DNA of 64,000 bases. Origin: Hirundichthys speculiger. Taxonomy: Eukaryota; Chordata; Actinopteri; Beloniformes; Exocoetidae. Under the pieces are notes generated by a model that saw nothing but the letters and a program-made list of their open reading frames with translations, had not been told where the DNA came from and made no database searches. Made by a program: the position numbers and the translations under genes. The stretch covers positions 186,001 to 250,000 of the forward strand of contig JAGFBZ010000171.1 of NCBI GenBank assembly GCA_018398805.1. The letters run 5' to 3'. This document shows positions 1 through 13,441 of this stretch, piece after piece (position 1 is the first letter of the stretch; the number at the start of each line of letters is the position of its first letter).

Positions 1-83
1 TGTCCTTAGCCTGCAGACAGAGAAGAAGGTGAGTCGTCAATGTGGTTAACTGTCACCAGTTTAGCTGAGCTACAACCACCAGG

Positions 84-893
84 TGGTACCAGGAACCACA
101 GACCATGGTACCAGGTACCAGGAACCACAGACCATGACACTAGGTACCAGGTACCACAGAGCATGGTACCAGGAACCACAGACCATGGTACTAGGAACCA
201 CAGACCATGGTACCAGGAACCTCAGACCATGGTACTAGAAACCACAGACCATGGTACCAGGTACCAGGAACCTCAGACCATTGTACTAGAAACCACAGAC
301 CATGGTACCAGGTACCAGGAACCACAGACCATGGTACCAGGAACCACAGACCATGGTACCAGGTACCAGGAACCACAGACCATGGTACCAGGAACCACAG
401 ACCATGGTACCAGGGTACCACAGACCATGGTACCAGGTACCAGGAACCACAGACCATGACATAGGTACCAGGTACCACAGACCATGGTACCAGGAACCAC
501 AGACCATGGTACCAGGTACCAGGAACCACAGACCATGGTACCAGGAACCACAGACCATGGTACCAGGTACCAGGAACCACAGACCATGGTACTAGGTACC
601 AGGTACCACAGACCATGGTACCAGGAACCACAGACCATGGTACCAGGTACCAGGAACCACAGACCATGGTACCAGGAACCACAGACCATGGTACCAGGTA
701 CCAGGAACCACAGACCATGGTACCAGGAACCAGGAACCACAGACCATGGTACCAGGTACCAGGTACCACAGACCATGGTACCAGGAACCACAGACCATGG
801 TACCAGGAACCACAGACCATGATACCAGGTACCACAGACCATGGTACCAGGAACCAGGTCCTGGTCCAGGTACCAGGTACCAGGTACCAGGTC
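84..893. repeat. Minisatellite, interleaved 22- and 29-bp units
   Basis: Units of 22 bp and 29 bp alternate irregularly; the longer one has an extra 7-bp ACCAGGT. Each unit contains the overlapping palindromes CCATGG and GGTACC (shared word CCATGGTACC) and the word GGAACCACAGA. The long open frames on both strands come from the near absence of stop codons in the unit and show no domain. The 3' end decays into CCAGGTA simple repeats at about 860-893. Confidence 0.95.
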
Positions 894-2640
894 CCATGTC
901 CTGGACTGCTGGAGGGACAAATGAGAGGTACATCAAAAGGATGTCATTTGAAAATCCTTAAAAAAAAGAATTTCTGACTAAACTTTCAAGAAAAGAAACT
1001 CAAATTCATGAGAGAAAACTTAACATTTATGTTTGAAAAAATTACATTTTTTTCTAAGTACGGTCTGACGGTCCTAAAACCAGGCTGGAGCCCAGAGATG
1101 ATCTTTCTCCCACATCTGGAATAAGTTGCCCCTAAATGTCCCACAGGCCTCTACTTCCTGTTTTTAATCTCTTTTAAAACACTGATCTAGTTTTATATGT
1201 TGCTTTAAGTTCACCAGCTGTGAACGTTTGTTCGTTTTTATGTCTAACTTATTCTCTTAACCGTTTCTGTTTTAATGTACGGCACTTTGGATACTCCTGT
1301 GGTTTTTAAAATGTGCTATTTCAATAAAGTTGATTGATTAATTGATTTTAATCAGTAGTGTGGTGATATTTATTGATAACAACAATCCAGTCATGCGGCT
1401 AAAACGGTTTGTCCGGAAGTTTCCAGGAGAAAAACTCTTCCGTCTGTAAAGAAGGAGGGATGTTCTGGCACCATCTCATAGAAACCGGGTCTGAAACCGG
1501 GTCACGTGATGATGACAATGATCACAAACACAGCAACAGATTAAATAAAGTTCTGGGAAGTTCTAGTCAAAGTCCAGAACTCGACCCAACTGAAACGCTG
1601 TGACGAGACGTTCAAAGAGTTCTGGAGACGTGAACGAAGCAACGTTGGACCGTTGAAGTCAGAAACTGTTAAATCCGGGGCGTACTTAGTTTTTCCTGAC
1701 GGAACAGAGCACCTACATGTGTGTTCAAACAGCCCCCGAGGATCATGGGATACAGACGTGTCTGCCGGCGGCTGATAAGCCTCCGCCTGCCTCCGTCCAC
1801 CAATCAGATCCAAACGTCCTCAGAAACAAACAGTCGGCTCTTTGTGTCCTCGTCACACCTGCCAGAGATTATCTGGCTCCTCCTGGTCTCACGGCGGAGA
1901 AGCAGGGGCCTGATGGGAAGTGTTTCAGCGCTGAATTACCCCTCTGGCTAAAACCAGAACCTTGATTTACACGTCATCTACCTGGACCTTGAACGCATCA
2001 CTTCTGAACAGATCGTGGAGCGTTTTCTTCTGTTCAGCCGTAAATGTTTTCTGTTTCCAGAAGAAAATGTTTCAGGGATGTTTGTGTCCAGATGTGTCAC
2101 CGTCCAGAAATACGACTTCATCATCAGCAGACGTACGTTCACCGACAGAAGAAGAGAATTTAACGAAACGGCCCTTTAAATATTCAGAAAACTTTCTTTT
2201 ACCTCAATAAACAATAGAGTTGATAAAACATGTGATTTAAACACACACATTTCAGACTTAATAAACCAACATTTTAAGAACATTTTGGTTAAATATTCTC
2301 ACATATTTTTCAAGGGCAAAAAAATCTGAATTCATATGTTAAAAAATAAATGAGAAATGTCAAAATTGGAACTTTAAAAAGTTTAAAATTTGTGAGAGAA
2401 AACAACAATTTGGCTGCTTAAACGTCCAGATTTTTACAAAACAAAGTCAGAAAATTTCTGACTTTATACATTTGGGAAAAACTTTGTAGAAAAAAAAAAC
2501 AAAAAAAAATCTTTAAAAATCAAAATGCCCGATTTTAAAAAATCTGTACAAAAAAAAATATTTTGTCTAAATAGAGTCAAGAATTCAATAATTTCTCACT
2601 AAATTGAGATTTTAAAAACTTCAGCAGATCAACCCCGACT
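894..2640. other. Non-coding spacer with a LINE/3'-UTR-like tail
   Basis: No convincing exon is visible. At about 1275-1350 there is a GCACTTTGGATAC word followed by GTGCTATTTCAATAAAG and a TTGATTGATTAATTG run. This resembles the 3' tails of many fish retroelements and 3' UTRs and contains an AATAAA signal. From 2220 to 2600 the sequence is AT-rich and made of degenerate AAAATTTNTGA-like words. Assigning the tail to a named family is inference from memory. Confidence 0.4.
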
Positions 2641-2930
2641 GGGACCAGTGGTGGTCCTGTCTGCTTCTACTGGGACAACTGGAGGGAAGACTGGGACCAG
2701 TGGTGGTCCTGTCTGCTTCTACTGGGACAACTGGAGGGAAGACTGGGACCAGTGGTGGTCCTGTCTGCTTCTACTGGGACAACTGGAGGGAAGACTGGGA
2801 CCAGTGGTGGTCCTGTCTGCTTCTACTGGGACAACTGGAGGGAAGACTGGGACCAGTGGTGGTCCTGTCTGCTTCTACTGGGACAACTGGAGGGAAGACT
2901 GGGACCAGTGGTGGTCCTGTCTGCTTCTAC
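2641..2930. repeat. 52-bp minisatellite, about 5.6 copies
   Basis: Copies start at 2641, 2693, 2745, 2797, 2849 and 2901 and look essentially identical, so the array is young or recently homogenised. The unit contains GGGACCAGTGGTGGTCCTG, which has the inverted repeat GGACCA/TGGTCC. Because 52 is not a multiple of 3, the same peptide appears in each frame in turn, which argues against coding. Confidence 0.95.
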
Positions 2931-3650
2931 AGGTTGGATCTACACGATGTCCTCGTATAGTTTTGTTTTATTAGTCCACTTGTCGCTGAGCTTCAGGCTC
3001 CTGACCTTCAGGCTCCTGACCTTCAGGCTCCTGACCTTCATCGTGAGCATTGTGCATCTCGACGCTCCTCTCATGTATGTTTTAAAATGATTAACATGGA
3101 CTGAATTGAATTACAAGCTTGCGGGGACCGCAGAGACTCATTAGATCCTGTTAGACTCGTTAGACACAGTTGGCCCCCCAGGAGCCCCATTTTGTTCAGA
3201 TTATTTCATCCCTGAAGGTCTGGTGAGACCCCACTGGACTCTGGGTGGCCCCGTTACCATCCCAGACGCTGGTAGACGGCTTGTTTCACTTCAGTTTCAG
3301 GTTTGGCTTCTCATTAAAACATTAAAACGGGATCTGTGACAAAGAGCAGGTCCAGGTCCCACCTGGATCCAGTCCGACTTACTACCAGCAGCACCAGATC
3401 AACCTCACCAGTGTCACCATCTACACCAGTGCTTCACCTCTGATGGTCAATGGCCTCTGCAGACACTAAAAACAACTAAATTGATTTAGATTCTATTCCA
3501 GCACCATTTATTTATTATTAATCGTTTAACAGTCCCCCTCATACGTATTTGAACCGCCTATTAACAGGTTAAAACATAAATAAATACAAATAAACTAAAA
3601 GCTTGATTGGCATCTGGAGCACTGAGGTTCAGTCTGATTTATTCAATAGG
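2931..3650. other. Spacer with a small 15-bp tandem repeat
   Basis: TTCAGGCTCCTGACC is repeated about 3.3 times at 2991-3040. The rest (3041-3650) is mixed sequence with no ORF over 100 codons and no recognisable exon. Confidence 0.5.
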
Positions 3651-5860
3651 CTATCCATAAACCATCCATGGACCATCCATGGACCATCCATGGACCATCC
3701 ATGAACCATCCATGAACAATCCATGAACAATCCATGGACCATCCATGAACCATCCATGGACCATCCATGGACAATCCATGGACTATCCATGGACTCTCCA
3801 TGAACCATCGATGAACAATCCATGGACCATCCATGAACCATCCATGGACCATCCATGGACAATCCATGGACTATCCATGGACTCTCCATGACCATCCATG
3901 ACCATCCATGAACCATCCATGAACCATCCATGGACCATCCATGAACCATCCATGGACCATCCATGGACCATCCATGAACCATCCATGGACCATCCATGGA
4001 CATCCATGGACTATCCATGCACTATCCATGAACCATCCATGAACCATCCATGAACCATCCATGGACCATCCATGGACCATCCATGAACCATCCATGGACC
4101 ATCCATGGACCATCCATGGACCATCCATGGACCATCCATGGACCATCCATGGACCATCCATGATCCATGAACCATCCATGAACCATCCATGAACCATCCA
4201 TGAACCATCCATGGACCATCCATGGACCATCCATGAACCATCCATGGACCATCCATGGACCATCCATGGACTATCCATGGACTATCCATGAACCATCCAT
4301 GAACCATCCATGAACCATCCATGGACCATCCATGGACCATCCATGAACCATCCCATCCATGGACCATCCATGGACCATCCATGGACCATCCATGGACAAT
4401 CCATGGACCATCCATGGACTATCCATGAACCATCCATGAACCATCCATGGACCATCCATGAACCATCAATAGACCATCCATGAACCATCCGTGGGCCATC
4501 CATGGACCATCCATGGACCATCCATAAACCATCCATGGACCATCCATAAACCATCCATGGACCATCCATGGACCAACCATGGACCATCAATAGACCATCC
4601 ATGAACCATCCATGGACCATCCATGAACCATCCATGAACCATCCATGGACCATCCTTGAACTATCAATAGACCATCTATGAACGATCCAAGAACCATCCA
4701 TGAACCATCCATGAACCATCCATGAAGCATCCATGGACCATCCATGGACCATCCATGAACCATCCATGAACCATCCATGAACCATCCATGGACCATCCTT
4801 GAACTATCAATAGACCATCTATGAACGATCCAAGAACCATCCATGAACCATCCATGAACCATCCATGGAGCATCCATAAACCATCCATGAACCATCCATG
4901 GACCATCCATGGACAATCCATGAACCATCCATGGACCATCCATGGACCATCCATAAACCATCCATGGACCATCCATAAACCATCCATGGACCATCCATGG
5001 ACCAACCATGGACCATCCATGAACCATCCATGGACCATCCATGACCATCCATGGACCATCCATGGACCATTCATGGACAATCAATGGACCATCCATGTAC
5101 CATCCATGGACCATCCATGAACCATCCATGAACCATCCATGGACCATCCTTGAACCATCAATAGACCATCTATGAACGATCCAAGAACCATCCATGGACC
5201 ATCCATGAACCATCCAAGGACCATCCATGGACTATCCATGGACCATCCATGGACAATCAATGGACCATCCATGAACCATCCATGGACCATCCTTGAACCA
5301 TCAATAGACCATCTATGAACGATCCAAGAACCATCCATGGACCATCCATGAACCATCCAAGGACCATCCATGGACCATCCATGGACCATTCATGGACAAT
5401 CAATGGACCATCCATGAACCATCCATGAACCATCCATGGACCATCCATGGACCATCCATGAACCATCCATGAACCATCCATGGACCATCCTTGAACCATC
5501 AATAAACCATCTATGAACGATCCAAGAACCATCCATGGACCATCCATGAACCATCCATGAACCATCCATGGACCATCCTTGAACCATCAATAGACCATCT
5601 ATGAACGATCCAAGAACCATCCATGGACCATCCATGAACCATCCAAGGACCATCCATGGACCATCCATGGACCATTCATGGACAATCAATGGACCATCCA
5701 TGAACCATCCATGAACCATCCATGGACCATCCATGGACCATCCATGAACCATCCATGAACCATCCATGGACCATCCATGAACCATCCAAGGACCATCCAT
5801 GGACCATCCATGGACTATCCGTGAACCATCCATGCACCATTGTTGGACCATCCATGGACT
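3651..5860. repeat. 11-bp minisatellite (CCATCCATGGA), about 200 copies, with higher-order structure
   Basis: The unit is CCATCCATGGA or CCATCCATGAA. Three 11-bp units make 33 bp, so all frames of the minus strand read the same 11-residue peptide with MDG/MVHGW words; this is a period effect and not a gene. From 4650 a variant block (CCTTGAAC, CAATAGACC, CTATGAACGATCCAAG) recurs at about 4653, 4794, 5145, 5288, 5486 and 5574. Most spacings are multiples of 11 (143, 143, 198, 88), so a higher-order repeat has formed. Confidence 0.95.
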
Positions 5861-6355
5861 TTGAAAGAACTGATCCTGGGGGACCAAAGGGTTTCCTGCC
5901 TGTTCTTTTACATTATGTCTTATTTTTCAGGCTCCTGCACAGGTGGACTCCAGGTAGAGCTCAAGCTCCTCCCCCTTGCCCTCCAACTGGCCAGGTGTCC
6001 TTCCATCAGAATGACTGCTGAGCAGCTATTGGACCATCAAAGGTATCAGAGATAAGGATTTTAGAACAAAATTTCAATGTTTTTACAACCACAATGTCTC
6101 ATTTTACAAAAGTAGCAGTTTTCATGAAAAGAAGTTGGGAATTTCTGTCAAAGCCACAATTTTGTAAAATTTTTGTGGTTGTGATTTTGTAAAATTTTAG
6201 ATTTTATGACACAAATTTACTTTTTACTTTTTATGACCAAAAAAATGGGATTTTAGAACATAAAGTTGCAATTATATCAAATTCACAAATAAAGCAACTT
6301 AAAGGAATAATTTCAGTCAAAAACCACAAATGTCCTTAATTTTATGGACATTATG
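5861..6355. other. Spacer with a short dispersed repeat and AT-rich degenerate repeats
   Basis: 5992-6042 is similar to 34445-34495; both contain CAGGTGTCCTTCCA and then TGAGCAGCT. From 6060 the sequence is AT-rich with repeated ACAATTTTGTAAAAT-like words, as seen in other AT-rich islands of this window. No gene is visible. Confidence 0.45.
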
Positions 6356-6770
6356 GCGAATCACAGTTATAACGTTTTATTATATTATGTTATGTTATAT
6401 TATATTATATTATATTATTGTATGTTATATTATATTATATTATATTATATTATGTTATGTTATGTTATATTATATTATATTATATTATTATTATCTTATG
6501 TTTATTTTCTTTTCTTATGTTTATATTATCTTTATATTATATTATGTCTTTATCTTATATTTCTTCTTCTATTCTATATTATATTATTTTATATTATATT
6601 CTTTCTGTATATTATATTCTATCTTTATATTATATTCTTATATTATATTATCTTCTGTCTTCTCTTCTCTTTCTTCTTTCTGGTTCTCTTCTCTTCTCTG
6701 TTCTCTTCTCTTCTTCTTCTTCTCTTCTTCTCTTCTCTTCTCTTCTCTTCTCTTTCTCTCTTCTGAGGGC
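6356..6770. repeat. TATAT/TTATA pentanucleotide and TTCTC low-complexity tract
   Basis: 6370-6600 is a (TATAT)n-like tract interrupted by TATGT. 6600-6770 changes to a pyrimidine-rich (TTCTC)n tract. Open frames here read Tyr/Ile/Leu or Ser/Leu/Phe runs and are low-complexity shadows. Confidence 0.95.
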
Positions 6771-7680
6771 GACGAGATGAGAAATTTCTTTGTTTTATTG
6801 CTCAAGGCTGCAGCTGCTGATCATTATTGATCAGATATGAATTCACGCTAAAAAATACAGATTATTACTTGATCTTTTTGGGTTGTAAAGTGACTCAGTA
6901 GAGGGATGTTTTCCTGTAAACATTCACATCTGTCTGAGTTTTTATTCTGCAGATGTGCTCGCAGCGAACAAGCGCAGCTCACGTCAGAAACTGGGTCGTT
7001 CTACATTTTAATTTCACAGCTGGAAGAAAAAAAACCTCAGAGATGAAGGCGAATGATGAGCTGACGGCCTGCAGTTACAAACGGGTTCTTAATGAGGAGT
7101 TCTGCTCCGTTCACTGGGATCGAGCAGCTGGTTTTACTGGGAAACCCTCCTCCTTCAGAACTGCGAGTGTTTTCAGTGTCGCGGGTTCAGATCTGGTTTC
7201 AGGGCTCAGAAATGCGGCATGTGTGTCGTTGACTCTGCTGTGGCCCCTGAAGGCACCGCGGGGCCCCGTCCTCTGGAAATCCTTCTGGATGTGACAGCAG
7301 AGGACTTGATAACCTTCAGAAGAACCAACTGATCTGTGAGATAATCCAGGAGATAGACAGAGCCGGCGCTGTAGCCCCCATTAACCCCAAACAAAAGAAA
7401 ATACAATGAAATGAAACCTTGTAAATATTATAAAATATAATTCATCAGAATATGTAAATAAATAATGACTAGACTACATCATTTCTGGAAAACTGCGGAG
7501 GATTTGATATTTATTACACTTCTTCTTTCCTCTTTTGTTTCAATAAAAAGTTTTGCAACTTTTCTCCGCCTGTAATTTAGACAAAAACCAACAAAATTAC
7601 ATTAAAATGACCAGGAATCAAGAATGTTGTGCTGAACCTTTGATAGCAAGCTGTCATTTGGTGTTTATGAAAAGTTGAAC
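6771..7680. other. Unique spacer
   Basis: Mostly single-copy-looking DNA. A 113-codon open frame (6953-7294, plus) has no recognised domain and no codon pattern that convinces me. An AATAAA lies at about 7540. Confidence 0.4.
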
Positions 7681-8187
7681 CCCGCCCCCTCTGGAGCTAT
7701 GTAGTCCCGCCCCGGGCTCTGTAGCCCCGCCCCCTCTGGAGCTATGTAGTCCCGCCCCGGGCTCTGTAGCCCCGCCCCCTCTGGAGCTATGTAGTCCGCC
7801 CTGGGCTCTGTAGCCCCGCCCCCTCTGGAGCTATGTAGTCCTCCCCTGGGCTCTGTAGCCCCGCCCCCTCTGGAGCTATGTAGTCCCGCCCCGGGCTCTG
7901 TAGCCCCGCCCCCTCTGGAGCTATGTAGCCCTCCCTGGCTCTGCCCCGCCCCCTCTGGAGCTATGTAGTCCCGCCCCGGGCTCTGTAGCCCCGCCCCCTC
8001 TGGAGCTATGTAGCCCTGCCCCAGGCTCTGTAGCCCCGCCCCCTCTGGAGCTATGTAGTCCCGCCCCGGGCCTGAGCCCCCCCCTCTGAGCTATGTGCCC
8101 CATGTAGCTGCCCCCTGTAGCCCCGCCCCCTCTGGAGCTATGTAGCCCTGCCCCGGGCTCTGTAGCCCCGCCCCCTCTGCAGCTCTG
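7681..8187. repeat. 45-bp GC-rich minisatellite with a GC box in every unit
   Basis: About 11 copies; the CTCTGGAGCTATGTAG word recurs every 45 bp at 7689, 7734 and so on. Each unit carries GCCCCGCCCCCT, which on the minus strand is AGGGGGCGGGGC, a perfect SP1/KLF GC-box core. A stretch at 8065-8115 has several small deletions. The minus-strand 92-codon frame is repeat-derived. Confidence 0.95.
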
Positions 8188-10257
8188 AATGACAAACATT
8201 TGCCTACAATAAAGTCTGTTTACTACAAACTTGAAATATTGTGAGAGTTGCAGTTCAACACAAAAAAATATACAATTTTATACAGGAAGTTGTACATTTA
8301 TAAATTTGCAAAAGTCGATATATAACAAGAAAACTTTGGAATAGGTTAAAAAGATTTTGTGAGATTTGTGATTTTTATGAAAAAATGTAATTATCAGGCT
8401 TAAAATTCTAGTTATACGAAATTCTATATTGTGTGACATAAAATTGTAATTTTATATTTAAAAAAGTCACAATTTTGCAGAATAAAATTTTGGATAAAAT
8501 TTTATTTTTTTTAATTATTATTAATTAGAAAATATTTTTTTTTTTTAAGTTCCCTTTCCCCGTGGCTTGAGCCCCTTAAATATCTGTGCATGGCCCTGTT
8601 ACCTGATGAGTAGCCTAAAAATCCTCCGTACAGTCGTCATGAATGTAAACTACATTTTAACATGGAATATTATAATGTATTTTTACAAACAGTATTAATA
8701 TTATCCTAAATATAATATAATATAATATAATATAATATATAATATATAATAATCAATCACGAGATTATAATATTTCAAACATTTTTCCATTTTGAAATAA
8801 GAAATGCGGTCAGTCGAGGCGGTTTAATTCTTGGTCATTGGAACTGTAAAACAGGACACAACGTTCAGATTTTTCAGCTCCTGATGTGCTAATGATGCTC
8901 GTCTCATCTGATGTGTAAACGTGACGACACACATGTGAACACGTGTATGTTTATGAGCAAATGAATGATATTAACATGACTGAGTGAGCAGAGAAACATG
9001 GAGAGCAGAGGAAGATGCTCCTGATGGTGGGGGAGGGGAGGAACGGGAGATGATGGGCCAGAGAGGATGGGGGAGGGGCGCCGTGGCTGAAGGACGGGGG
9101 AGGGGAAGCTGCTGTTGTAACAGCCATGTTCAAATAACTGCAAACCACCTGAACGCAATAAATTCGTGTCGGCTCAAACATACGAGGTCAGGATTTTAGC
9201 TCACTCTGTTCCTGAGATTCCTGCTCTATAATGACTTCATACCTGATTTTAAATGAGTTTATCTCAACTACTATGAGGTATATTTAGATGAATTTGATAC
9301 TAAAATAAAGGTAAGTTATGTGAGATTCCAGCAGAAGTGTAAAATGAAGTGTGCAGGATGTAAGTGTAAGCTCATATCCTGAATTTTATTCAGTTTCATT
9401 TTCCCTTAATTTCCCAGTCTCCCCCAGTCCAGGATGGTTTGACCCAACCTGGCCTCACCTGTCAATCACTGCCACCTCGATAAGCCAAACAACAGAGATG
9501 TGGTTGAAGCGTAGCACCGATGCTGCTGACAACACGGAGGGACACGTGTGAAAAAAGGTGAAACCAAAAATTCCAGCAGTATTCAGAAAAACACGTTTTA
9601 ATAGGATGTACGTCCACGTGTTGCAATCCAGCCGAGGCACTGAGAAGATGAAGCAACAGTAGCATGAAGCTAGCACATCTTCAGCAGCATCTCAGGTGAA
9701 AGTATGCTGGTCCTGTTGGTGAGACACCTGAGGTTTCAAAGAGAAAATGTTCTGAATGCAGGTCATCTCAAGCTCAGGTGTCACAACCATTATATCTGAG
9801 GGGGGACGGGTCCACGTGAGCATATCAGTCCACCCAGCACTGTTGCTACTCCATCCAGTCCACTTGACGGTAACCGTTGGAAGGTACTCTAGGTGTTCCT
9901 GGTTACCTGCAACAGTTCCTCAGCAGCATCAACAAAGGTAGTTTAAAACCTGGTTCAGCGTCTCTGGAATAAAGTTTACAACCATCAGAGCTGCTCTAAA
10001 CTGGAGGAGGTAATGACAGCTCCATGATCATCTCACAGTGTCCATCAAACATGACCTCAACATCCGCCACATGTCACATCCCACTAAACTACAAAACTAC
10101 AATATGACATCATAAAATTGCAAATTCTGTATATTTACAATGTTTTGTTTTAAGAATATGAGTTTGTTTTAAAAATGAAAATTGTACCAAAAATATGTTA
10201 ACATAGAACATGAGAAATACAAAATAAATATAATATAATAAAAATTGATAATCAATG
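8188..10257. other. AT-rich and unique spacer
   Basis: 8215-8545 is AT-rich with degenerate CACAATTTTGCAGAAT-like words. 8700-8760 is a (TATAA)n-like tract. 9000-9120 is purine-rich (GGGGGAGGGG words). The short open frames at 9351-9941 lack recognisable domains. No gene is supported. Confidence 0.4.
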
Positions 10258-13011
10258 CTAAACAGTCTCCCGACTACTAACAGTCTCCCGACTACTCAAC
10301 AGTTTCCAGACTACTAAGAGTTTCCCGACTACTCAACAGTTTCCCGACTACTCAACAGTTTCCCGACTACTCAACACTCTCTTGACTACTCAACAGTTTC
10401 CCGACTACTCAACACTCTCTTGACTACTCAACAGTTTCCCGACTACTGAACACTCTCTTGACTACTCAACAATTTCCCGACTACTAACAGTTTCCCGACT
10501 ACTCAACAGTTTCCCGACTACTCAACACTCTCTTGACTACTCAACAATTTCCCGACTACTCGACACTCTCTTGACTACTCAACAGTTTCCCGACTACTCA
10601 ACACTCTCTTGACTACTCAACAGTTTCCCGACTACTCGACACTCTCTTGACTACTCAACAGTTTCCCAACTACTAACAGTTTCCCGACTACTCAACAGTC
10701 TCTTGACTACTCAACAGTTTCCCGACTACTCAACACTCTCTTGACTACTCAACACTCTCTTGACTACTCAACAATTTCCCAACTACTAACAGTTTCCCGA
10801 CTACTCAACAGTCTCTTGACTACTCAACAGTTTCCCGACTACTCAACACTCTCTTGACTACTCAACAGTTTCCCGACTACTCAACACTCTCTTGACTACT
10901 CAACAGTTTCCCGACTACTGAACACTCTCTTGACTACTCAACAATTTCCCGACTACTAACAGTTTCCCGACTACTCAACAGTTTCCCGACTACTCAACAC
11001 TCTCTTGACTACTCAACAATTTCCCGACTACTCGACACTCTCTTGACTACTCAACAGTTTCCCGACTACTCAACACTCTCTTGACTACTCAACAGTTTCC
11101 CGACTACTCGACACTCTCTTGACTACTCAACAGTTTCCCGACTACTGAACACCGTCTTTACTACTAACAGTTTCCTGACTACTCGACACTCTCTTGACTA
11201 CTCAACAGTTTCCCGACTACTGAACACCGTCTTTAATACTAACAGTTTCCCGACTACTGAACACCGTCTTTACTACTCAACAGTTTCCCGACTACTCAAC
11301 ACTCTCTTGACTACTCAACAGTTTCCCCACTACTCGACACTCTCTTGACTACTCAAGTTTCCCGACTACTGAACACCGTCTTTACTACTAACAGTTTCCC
11401 GACTACTCAACAGTTTCCCGACTACTCAACACTGTCTTGACTACTCAACAGTTTCCAGACTACTAACAGTTTCCCGACTACTCAACACTCTCTTGACTAC
11501 TCAACAGTTTCCCAACTACTCAACACTCTCTTGACTACTCAACAGTTTCCCGACTACTCAACAGTTTCCCGACTACTGAACACTGTCTTTACTACTAACA
11601 GTTTCCCGACTACTCAACACTCTCTTGACTACTCAACAGTTTCCAGACTACTAACAGTTTCCCGACTACTGAACACTCTCTTGACTACTCAACAGTTTCC
11701 CGACTACTCAACAGTTTCCCGACTACTGAACACTGTCTTTACTACTAACAGTTTCCCGGCTGCTCAACAGTTTCCCGACTACTCAACACTCTCTTGACTA
11801 CTCAACAATTTCCCGACTACTAACAGTTTCCCGACTGCTCAACAGTTTCCCAACTACTCAACACTCTCTTGACTACTCAACAGTTTCCTGACTACTGAAC
11901 ACCGTCTTTACTACTAACAGTTTCCCGACTACTCAACAGTTTCCCGACTACTCAACACTCTCTTGACTACTCAACAGTTTCCCGACTACTCAACAGTTTC
12001 CCGACTACTGAACACTGTCTTTACTACTAACAGTTTCCCGGCTGCTCAACAGTTTCCCGACTACTCAACACTCTCTTGACTACTCAACAATTTCCCGACT
12101 ACTAACAGTTTCCCGACTGCTCAACAGTTTCCCAACTACTCAACACTCTCTTGACTACTCAACAGTTTCCTGACTACTGAACACCGTCTTTACTACTAAC
12201 AGTTTCCCGACTACTCAACAGTTTCCCGACTACTCAACACTCTCTTGACTACTCAACAGTTTCCCGACTACTCAACAGTTTCCCGACTACTGAACACTGT
12301 CTTTACTACTAACAGTTTCCCGACTACTCAACAGTTTCCCGACTACTGAACACTCTCTTGACTACTCAACAGTTTCCAGACTACTAACAGTTCCCCGACT
12401 ACTCAACAGTTTCCCGACTACTCAACACTCTCTTGACTACTCAACAGTTTCCAGACTACTCAACACTCTCTTGACTACTCAACAGTTTCCAGACTACTAA
12501 CAGTTCCCCGACTACTCAACAGTTTCCCGACTACTCAACACTCTCTTGACTACTCAACAGTTTCCCAACTACTCAACAGTTTCCCGACTACTAACAGTTT
12601 CCCGACTACTCAACACTGTCTTTACTACTAACAGTTTCCCGACTACTCAACAGTTTCCCAACTACTCAACACTCTCTTGACTACTCAACAGTTTCCAGAC
12701 TACTAACAGTTTCCCGACTACTCAACAGTTTCCCAACTACTCAACAATCTCCCGACTACTCAACAGTCTCTTGACTACTCAACAGTTTCCAGACTACTCA
12801 ACACTCTCTTGACTACTCAACAGTTTCCCGACTACTAACAGTTTCCCGACTACTCAACAGTTTCCCAACTACTCAACAATCTCCCAACTACTCAACACTC
12901 TCTTGACTACTCAACAGTTTCCAGACTACTCAACACTCTCTTGACTACTCAACAGTTTCCCAACTACTCAACACTCTCTTGACTACTCAACAGTTTCCCG
13001 ACTACTCAACT
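10258..13011. repeat. 19-bp minisatellite with a 38-bp dimeric structure
   Basis: Two alternating 19-bp variants, CTACTCAACAGTTTCCCGA and CTACTCAACACTCTCTTGA, often form a 38-bp dimer. A shortened 18-bp variant (CTACTAACAG) and a third form with ACCGTCTTTA are interspersed. Blocks of several hundred bp recur, for example around 11690-11880 and 11970-12170, showing segmental amplification inside the array. About 145 units. Confidence 0.97.
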
Positions 13012-13441
13012 GTATTCATTCAACTGTTTTTTTTTACAAGGATCTTTAGAGGATAAAAGCTGATCCTTTTTGCAATAATATTTTTTCCCTGCTTGTGTAT
13101 ACTGTATCACGTCTTTCCCTTCTGTCCTTTTCCTTTTGTTTTTCACTTTCCATTTCATTTCACTCCAGTCTTTTTGTTTTTTTCTTCCAAACTCTTTTAC
13201 TTTTATCTCATTTCCTTCGTCTTCCTTTCCTTTTACGTCCTTCACTTCCCTTCTCACTTGTCCATCTGCCATGTCGTTCAAATTTAAATCAGGATGCTGA
13301 CCTCAGGTGTCGGTGTGTATTTGTATGTGTGTTGACGTGCCTGAACACACAGATTGTATTACTATGCCAGCAGCAAGCCATGTTACCCATAATCCTCTGG
13401 GATCTGTGGCTCCATCCACAGTCCATCTGGCCGCTGAGTGC
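13012..13441. other. Spacer with a pyrimidine-rich tract
   Basis: 13080-13265 is a T/C-rich tract (CTTTTCC-like). The remainder leads into the 28-bp array at 13442. The open frames are compositional and no exon is visible. Confidence 0.4.

Noticed and set aside
1409..1965. Several 60-90-codon ORFs
   Set aside because: Short, overlapping on both strands and without domain or splice support.
3629..5887. Minus-strand proteins with MVHGWSMDGPW repeats
   Set aside because: Caused by the 11-bp unit being read in all three frames over 33 bp; overlapping copies appear in every frame.
7681..8187. CRISPR-like array of regular repeats
   Set aside because: The whole 45-bp unit is repeated; there are no unique spacers, and the DNA is eukaryotic. 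The same applies to all other arrays.
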